Shown here: positions 57,806 through 64,000 of the stretch, one piece after another
Layout of the letters: the number at the start of each line of letters is the position of its first letter
Position numbering within the stretch: the stretch's first letter is position 1
Assembly: GCF_016808335.1 (NCBI RefSeq)
Contig: NC_053145.1
Span: forward strand, 27,725,120-27,789,119
Reading direction: 5' to 3'
Source: Panicum virgatum
Taxonomy: Eukaryota > Streptophyta > Magnoliopsida > Poales > Poaceae
Length of the DNA stretch: 64,000 bases
Notes under the pieces: generated by a model
Seen by the model: the letters and a program-made list of their open reading frames with translations, nothing else
The model's database searches: none
Told to the model about the DNA's origin: nothing
Made by a program: the position numbers and the translations under genes

Positions 57806-60570
57806 ATGGAGTTGGACTCCTTGCTAGACCTAGTTATCGACTCGAGCCACAGGTCTTACTTTGCAGCAGTTGAGCACCGAGCCCTAGAGGTGCTACGTCC
57901 TCGTCCACCCGGGGAGGTGATCTCTATACACCACGATTGGGTTGACAGGTATGTAATGAAATATTATTGTTTATGACTTATGTATTCGTCGGTATTCCTT
58001 TGTTTCAACAATTTTGTTTATTGTAGGTTACGTGAGGCCGGTCTACTGACTCTGGGCCGTCTTGTCGAGGGTGGGCCTATTCAGCTCGCCCGATCCCTCC
58101 TGACGGCGCTTGTTGACAGATGGAGGCCGGAGACACACACGTTCCACCTCCTGTGTGGGGAGATGACTCCTACGCTGTAGGACGTGGCCTACCTCCTCGG
58201 CCTCCCTATCGTCGGGGAGGCTGTAGGTCCGCGTGTGGTGGCGGCCTCGTGGATGGATGACCTGGAGGCCCGTTTTGCCCTGGTTGACCGCGTGGAGAAG
58301 CAGGTCCGATCAACCCGCACCCGCGAGCAGTAGGTCCTTCGAAGACCTGGTTCTTACAGTTTACAGTACGTATTCATTGCATATTTAAATTTAATTGTTA
58401 CAATTCACATGTTGCATTGTCAGTTGAAACCATTAATCTTAATTGTTTATGCAGCCTGCCCTGTTGGCTGCGGATGCCGACGAGTACAGTGTGACCAGAT
58501 CGCTGGAGGCGTACCTACTTTGGTTGTTTGGTTACATCATGTTCAACAACACTCATGGCAACTCGGTCGATAGGATTCTCCTTTCGTATGCACGGGAGAT
58601 TGCGGATGGAGACGAGGATGTACCGGCCTACAGCTGGGGTGAGGCGGTACTTGCAGCCACTTACCGTGGACTCTGCAACGGCTGCACGAAGACACATGAG
58701 AACGCTATCCTGGCGGGGTGCCCACTACTGCTACAACTTTAGTCGTACGAGAGGCTAGCCATTGGTTGGCCCATGGTCAGCCACGAGCCTTACCACGGGG
58801 CCATGTACGGCGACGAGGAGGACGACAGGCCCACTATGGGAACTCTCTGGATCTGGCGTCAGGTACATTCGCAACAAATCTAATTTTGTTATTCATTGTT
58901 ACATGATGCATTAGCGCACTTTTAATTTTACTTATTCGGACTGCAGAGGTCCTGGGCGCATGCGCAGGTTAGACGCGCATATCTTGAGTTTGTTTCGGAG
59001 CTCGACATGCTAACGCCCGAGGACGTTGTCTGAGAGCCTTACAGCCCACAGGCTGTGGCTACCCGTGCACAGCAGGCCTGTCTTCACACTGCTATGCGAA
59101 TGCGAGCCTGTGGCTTACTACAGCCGTCCTGGTTTGTGACATCGCGGTTGAGGCATATTGCCCCTGGTGAATCAGGAGACAGTTTGGGCAGCGCCAGGAG
59201 TTTCCGGTGCCCACCGCATTGGAGCGTGTCAGTCGTCAGGACCACAGGTAATTATGAATGAACTTGACTCATACATTCGTGTCGAATCTAACGATTCTTC
59301 GTGGTTCACTTTTGTAGGTTCTCAAGGAGTGGCTTGCCGTGCTCTGATGATTGGCTCACCAAGATGCAGCCGTGGGTGGACCAATGGGAACAGGCAGACG
59401 AACACTTGGTCCATCCAACAGGACCACACACAAACAGCTCGTTTAGGGCTTACCTCACCTGGTACTTACCCCGGACTCGGGCTCGTCTCATTTATGTTGA
59501 CACTCACCCGCGGCCACACCAGGCGAGGCCTCAGGATGGCTATGCCCGGCACCACGTGGAGGCACTAGCTGGCGCGGTGAGTCTCTTGATCAAATTTGCA
59601 TATATATTAATATTCATAAGATAATTCATGTGTTTCTAACTGTTCCTTTACTGAATGGATGCAGTTTCGCCTTTGCAACATGATGGAGACGGGCTGCTCG
59701 ACTTACCTGACGAGGGTACGTGTCAGATCCCCAATGACCCAGTTTGAGCAGACAGAGGCATGGTCGAGGCAGCGTGACCAGTTGCGTCAGGTAGTGCACA
59801 ACTTGGGAAGCCGTGTGCAGTACGAAGACAGCCACGGGTCATCCCAGGCCTCGTCGTCGTTCCCGTGTCCGTCGACTGTGCACAGGCCGACGTCGCAGTT
59901 CTTCACAGGTAACGTAGATATCTCTTTAAAATTAGATCAAGTGTTCCTACATATTTACTAATATCGCAAATAGGATACGATCCAGCTACTGCACTCGGCC
60001 ATACTAGAATGTTTAGAGGGTCAGCACCAGTTGGCGAACCGTATCCAGGGATGGTACCAGGGCCACAGATACCAGCCTACACAGGTTAGTTTATGTTTCG
60101 TATTTCGGTTTCTACATGTCATGACGAAAGACACGAGCGTACGCTAACATCCGCATTTTATGCATATGATTCTACCCCGATGCGGGCGCCGGACCTTCTT
60201 CTTCCTTCTTTCGACCTGGTACATAACACTCTCTCAATGCACTCACTAATTTATCACGCAACATATGTTGGTTTACGTTTATATGTTACGCAGGGTCTGT
60301 TTCTAGTACGTTCGTTCCAGATAACAAGGGTTTCACCTTAGACGAAATCGACAGCCTGACTCCAGACTCACCTGGCGCGCACGGTGACCCCAATGTCTTG
60401 GGGGTATTCACAGCTAGGAGGAGCACCACTTGGGATCTCTTAGCAGCAGACACCGCAGCCCCTTTTGTGTCCTGAGCGACAGGTGAGGTCTCCGGATCGT
60501 CACACCTACTCCGAGGGCCATGTCTGTGCCCAGCAGAGGGCTAAGAGGGTCCGACGCCCTAGGGGTGGTT
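57806..60570 (+). pseudogene. Plant-mobile-domain (PMD, MAIN-like) gene of MULE-2
   Basis: ATG 57806 after TTGGATGCAGGT. Exons by eye: 57806-57948, 58027-~58370, 58454-~58862, ~58947-59248, ~59317-59578, ~59665-59909, then short 3' exons to TAG 60568. PMD signatures: HHDWVDRLREAGLLTLGRLV, WRPETHTFHLLCGEMTPTL, DVAYLLGLPI, the EYLLWLFGYIMFN-like helix (here AYLLWLFGYIMF), and AYLTWYLPRTRARLIYVDTH. The C-terminus is basic (AKRVRRPRGG). Stops at 58178, 58331, 58741 and 59030 and a frame change near 59155 disable it. PMD proteins occur both inside plant transposons and as domesticated genes (MAIN and MAIL1 in Arabidopsis); their biochemical role in the element is unknown. Confidence 0.78.
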
Positions 60571-61428
60571 AGATATATCCGATGTTTGTATCTCTGATGT
60601 TTATTTGTAATGAGATAGCTGTGGACCGCTTATTTGTATCCGATGTTTATGATTGTGGTAGTTTACTTGCCATTTGTTTCTATAGATACTATTGATGTGA
60701 ACTTGTTATGTTTGTGGGTTCCATAATGCTCGTGAAATAAGAGAAGTTCTTGTGAATTTTTTCCGTGATTTAATGAAGGACAAGTTAGGTGCGGTAGGAG
60801 TTAGCGGCCGAGATCCCGCCGACGATGATGACGACTACCGCATACAGTGTAAACTTCGTGACACACTCGAATAGCTCAAAATAGGGACCATTGTGTATCT
60901 AGCTGCGAGTACGAGATCACAGGTTGCCACTGCTCAGCACGGTGATCACGGGTTTCCCAAATGTCGCATTGTTTGCCCAGACATACGTGACAAAAGACGA
61001 CAACCCAATAGCAGTGCCCTTCGACCATTTCAAAAAGATGAGACAACACGGCACCCACACCAGCTCACCTTCAAAGCAATCTCTCGGGCGAGGACGATGG
61101 ACCTGTCATTCTACAGCGAAGGTCTGTGGCGTGTAGTGGGGAAGGCAGCATCTAGGCGCGATCGACCGAGCGGCAGCAATGCAGTGCTGTGAGTCTGCAT
61201 GCACTTAGCTGCTCTACATGCACAGAGAGGCATCGAGTAGTCATTTTGAGAATCGAATCTAGCCTTTTCAGTGTTAGGTCAGCTAGCCTCTTCACTGTGT
61301 TGTCATGTAGGCTTTTTAGGTGCATTTACACTCCACACTCCGGGTATCAGACCTTTGTGCACCTATAAATACTCCGAAGTTTGTGAACTCCCAGTAGCAC
61401 TCAAACACCAAAGCTCATTGTATACCCA
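60571..61428 (+). other. Region between the PMD and GRF genes in MULE-2
   Basis: It starts with ATCCGATGTTT repeats (60578-60650). From ~60735 to 61190 there is coding-like GC content and two overlapping open frames (60893-61192 and 60924-61136), with no start context, splice support or domain I recognise. A TATA-like CTATAAATACTCC at ~61364-61376 lies 60 bases upstream of the GRF gene. Confidence 0.4.
61365..61372 (+). promoter_or_regulatory. TATA box for the MULE-2 GRF gene
   Basis: CTATAAATA lies about 60 bases before the ATG at 61429, so the gene seems to have its own promoter and a short leader. Confidence 0.5.
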
Positions 61429-62135
61429 ATGTCTGGAGGTGGGTCTAGCGGGAAGAATTACTACGGTTTTGGGAAAGGAAAAGGGGGAAGAAAGGGAGAT
61501 CCCATAATATGGGAGGGGCCTCTTGGACCTGATTCCTTTCCGGAACCGGTGTTTGAGTTTCCGCCACAGCACAAGAGTAAATTTACCAATGAAACTCCTC
61601 TTCGACAATACGATAACCATAGAGAACCGTGGCCAAAATGCAGACATGGTGAGGACTGCTTAGTGCAGATGTGCACCGACGGGATGGATGGCGGTCGGCG
61701 TTTCTTTAAATGTCCACACGCATGGGTAATACTCGGTTGTTTCATTTCTTTATCTTCAATGAGACACCTTATATGAAATTTGTTTTGCAGTCTTACGATG
61801 CTCCAGAAAACTGTGGTTTTACTAGATGGGTCGATCCTACACCAATTGATTCTATTCAGGAGTTCATCGAGTATCTCCAGATAAAGATCTTTGATCTGGA
61901 ATGCAAGGTGAACCATTATGAGGAAGTGAGCGAAGGTAACAAAGACGACTTAGATGATGATACCAGCAATGCTGCCGGTTCACAGGATGAACCATGCACT
62001 ATTCCTTACTGCAACTGCCCTTGTCACAAGAAGAAGGGCTCTGCGCCTCCGGCACCACCGCCTGCACCACCTGCAATGGGTGGATACTGCGGAGAAGGCT
62101 CAACACAGTTTGCTACGTGGGGGTACGGCTACTAG
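61429..62135 (+). CDS. GRF-type zinc-finger protein of MULE-2 (open, two exons)
   Basis: Exon 1 is 61429-61725 and exon 2 is 61791-62135 (TAG), with a short GT-AG intron. The joined frame gives 213 residues without interruption. The N-terminus is Gly/Lys-rich (GKGKGGRKG), followed by WEGPLGPDSFPEPVFEFPP. The zinc finger runs CRHGEDCLVQMC, GRRFFKCPHAW, then, after the intron, ENCGFTRWVD, the GRF pattern with the phase-0 intron between its third and fourth ligands. A helical acidic stretch follows, then a second Cys cluster (CNCPCHKKK) and a Pro/Ala/Gly tail. It is the best-preserved plus-strand gene of the element. Role unknown; nucleic-acid binding is a family-based guess. Confidence 0.8.
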
Positions 62136-62620
62136 GAGTACCCTAGTGCTAGTGACATGCTGCATCGTTGTGTTTGTTGTGTTTTTTTTAAATTACCTAA
62201 GGCATGTTAGGTTAGTCCAGAATCTATTTACTGTAGTTTGCAACGGGTTCTGCCATGCCACTGCATGTGTGATGTGTGTTTCATTATCATTGTAGTATGA
62301 TGTAAACTTGATGGTTCACATTATGTAATGCATTTCTTAGTTCTTATTTATTATCGTTATATTAATTAAATGTGTGCTTCTTAGTAATCTAGTGACATGA
62401 AAAGCTCCGGAAGTATTAAGGACAAGTTCAAAGATTTCATAGATTCCCGGCTAGAACTGCAAATTAATGGTAAAAATTACAACACACAAAGTCAAGCTCT
62501 CAACTGAAAACATAAACAACTAATTGCAGTGGCATGTGCACACGACAAGGTAATTTCTTGTTGCATCTAAACCTACCATGCCTTATGGAATGTAAAATGC
62601 CGGGATTACATGGTACTACT
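62136..62620. other. Intergenic region between convergent MULE-2 genes
   Basis: About 485 AT-rich bases between the two convergent stop codons, presumably both 3' untranslated regions. No gene was seen. Confidence 0.5.
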
Positions 62621-63210
62621 CTACTGAGTGCACCGAGGATATTTGCCCTTCCTAATTGCTTCGGGCCCGGCTTCCTTCGCACGGCGTGCCCTCTCTCGCT
62701 TTCTCTCCCTGTCAGCTTCACGTTCTGCCGCCGCCTTACGATCCACCTCCTCCATCCTCTTGCGGATCTCTGCTTGCTCTTTCTTGCGCTTCTCCTCTTG
62801 CTGTTCCTCGTGCTTCATTCGGCGCCAACGTTCTGCAGCCCACCTTGCTTGTTGTTCCACAGAGTCCTTTGCCTGCTGCGACTGCACGGTGTCGAACCAC
62901 TGCATAAAATCACAAAGAGGCGGAGGAGACTTTGTCCAACAAAAATTACAATCATAACTCAATGTTAGGTCACAAAGAAAAATAGCGTCTGTTGTCCTGC
63001 TACCTTGGCCCGGTCTTTGCCGTATCGCTTAGGTGGATCATATTCGTAGTTCTCACACATAAAGAACCTCATGCCGTAGTCATCTCCTAAAACCTCAGAT
63101 TGCATGAACTTGCATAACGAACCGCAGAAGCACATTGGCACATCAATTCCTTCGGGTACGGTGACTTCACACTTGCTCCACGGAATGTAGGTTGATCCTG
63201 ACGAAGACAT
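62621..63210 (-). CDS. CxCG zinc-finger/coiled-coil protein of MULE-2, convergent gene
   Basis: The minus-strand ATG at 63210 opens MSSSGSTYIPWSKCEV. Exon 1 (63210-63004) ends at a GT donor; exon 2 (62899-62621) follows a TTATGCAG acceptor. The frame is open for 161 residues. Exon 1 holds a GRF-like finger half (PMCFCGSLCKFM, MRFFMCENYEYDPPKR). Exon 2 is a long, highly charged coiled coil (EEKRKKEQAEIRKRMEEVDR) with an Arg/Lys-rich end. It starts ~300 bases inside the right terminal repeat, whose TATA-bearing sequence would drive it. An earlier in-frame ATG is not required. This matches the position of the second gene in MuDR, though no sequence relation to it is claimed. Confidence 0.78.
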
Positions 63211-63510
63211 TGGCGCTATAGTGTGGTGCGCCAAATGACGAACAATGATTTCAATAATGCACCTATCGTATACCAAATCGATGTGTGAAAATATAGGTAC
63301 TGTTATAATTTTATTGTCTTATGCTGCAATATCAATAAGGTACTGTCATAATTCTATTCTAATTCATAATTAATTTAAAAACAAGTCTGTAATAGTATTG
63401 AAATTGTAATACTAAACAAGTGTTCTAAAGCACCAAATCTAATTCAGCTAATCCGCTAATTAAATTAAATTGTTGTACAATATCAACGGATTCATACGGA
63501 AGTTATCGGT

Positions 63511-63916
63511 AGATCACAAGTGCGGAATTCGGCAGAGCTTCGCCGCTTTTCTTCTCCTCACCCCTCTTTTTTTCTGAATCTTTAGGCTCAAATGAGAAGG
63601 GAATGGCGGCCACGGCTTATATAAGGAGGGAGACCCCTGTCGCCCCTGGGGGGCGACAGGCCCTGTCGCCCGTTGGAGGGGAGACATGCCCCTGTCGCCC
63701 GGGGGGGGGGCCTGCGACAGGCCCCCTCCCCCCAGCCAGGGACCTCTTTGCAAATTCCAAAAAAAAATTTACATTAGGTTCCTGTCGCCCGTTGCTTGGG
63801 CGACAGGACCCCTGTCGCCCCCCATAGGGCGACCGGGTGTATTTTTGAAATTTTTCAAAATGGACATATATTTTTTGAAAATTTGATTTTTTTAAATATA
63901 AAAAAGAAAAAAGCGC
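63511..63916 (-). repeat. Right terminal inverted repeat of MULE-2
   Basis: It is the inverted partner of 54122-54559, including AGATCACAAGTGCGGAATTC, the leader-like segment, the TATA region, a cluster of CCTGTCGCCC motifs (63635-63830) and the AT-rich outer end. Confidence 0.92.
63617..63626 (-). promoter_or_regulatory. TATA box in the right MULE-2 repeat
   Basis: CTTATATAAG (self-complementary) occupies the same position relative to the repeat as the left TATA box and faces the minus-strand zinc-finger gene. Confidence 0.55.
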
Positions 63917-63926
63917 CTCATTTAGA

Positions 63927-64000
63927 CATGACGGGAAAGACCGCAGCCCGCAGGGAAAGGCTAGCAGGTAGAGTTCCTACAGGTCTGGTCAAGTGAGCTG
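63927..64000. other. Flank after MULE-2
   Basis: The sequence continues from 54111 once MULE-2 and one duplication copy are removed. Nothing is recognisable in this short stretch. Confidence 0.3.

Larger units (their letters stand above)
54122..63916 (+). mobile_element. MULE-2: multi-gene Mutator-like element
   Basis: An exact 10-base duplication, CTCATTTAGA (54112-54121 and 63917-63926), flanks inverted repeats of about 440 and 405 bases (GCGCTTTTTTC... and ...GAAAAAAGCGC). In order it carries a MURA-type transposase, a plant-mobile-domain gene, an unassigned region and a GRF-type zinc-finger gene, all on the plus strand, then a convergent minus-strand zinc-finger/coiled-coil gene next to the right repeat. 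Transposase and mobile-domain genes are interrupted; both zinc-finger genes look open. At 9.8 kb it is a large autonomous-type MULE that has lost its own transposase. Confidence 0.93.

Overview
This window is repeat-rich nuclear DNA from a plant, most probably a panicoid grass (relatives of sorghum, maize, Setaria, sugarcane). Support: chromoviral Tekay-, Tat- and Athila-lineage Ty3/gypsy LTR retrotransposons, CACTA elements with subterminal repeats of the TTTGCCGAGTGCC type, Mutator-like elements (MULEs) with long terminal inverted repeats, and GC-rich grass-like coding fragments. The only convincing host gene is the 3' part of a small secreted-peptide gene (CIF-like, minus strand, 44.5-44.9 kb). 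No tRNA, rRNA or CRISPR was recognised.

Layout. 1-1908: the end of an Athila-group LTR. 1909-3298 and 25007-~26730: AT-rich sequence full of TTCAGTAAT motifs, split by a Tat-lineage retrotransposon (3299-25006). That element was itself hit by an almost intact Tekay chromovirus with 3.36-kb LTRs (4682-16584, target duplication ATAGG) and by a solo LTR (21988-23398) that interrupts an antisense, intron-containing gene. ~26.8-27.6 kb: GC-rich sequence. 27613-42044: MULE-1 (9-bp duplication GAAGCTGGA), whose transposase gene is interrupted by an Athila element (30782-40040, duplication GTAAG). ~42.17-44.22 kb: a segment bounded by inverted palindromes. 44.5-44.9 kb: CIF-like exons. 45105-51064: CACTA-1 (duplication TCT). 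51931-53736: CACTA-2 (duplication CAA). 54122-63916: MULE-2 (10-bp duplication CTCATTTAGA).

How the parts relate. The retrotransposons are nested in a readable order (Tat, then Tekay and the solo LTR; MULE-1, then Athila). MULE-2 is the richest unit. Its terminal repeats look like inward-facing promoters with TATA boxes. It carries a MURA-type transposase, a plant-mobile-domain gene, a GRF-type zinc-finger gene, and a second CxCG zinc-finger/coiled-coil gene that runs inward from the right terminal repeat. MULE-1 also has a GRF-type zinc-finger gene running inward from its right repeat. This is the position of the second gene of the maize element MuDR. In MULE-2 both zinc-finger genes read open through clean splice sites, while the transposase and mobile-domain genes are broken.

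Limits: all boundaries, splice sites and similarities were read by eye. Family names rest on recognised motifs, not on database searches.
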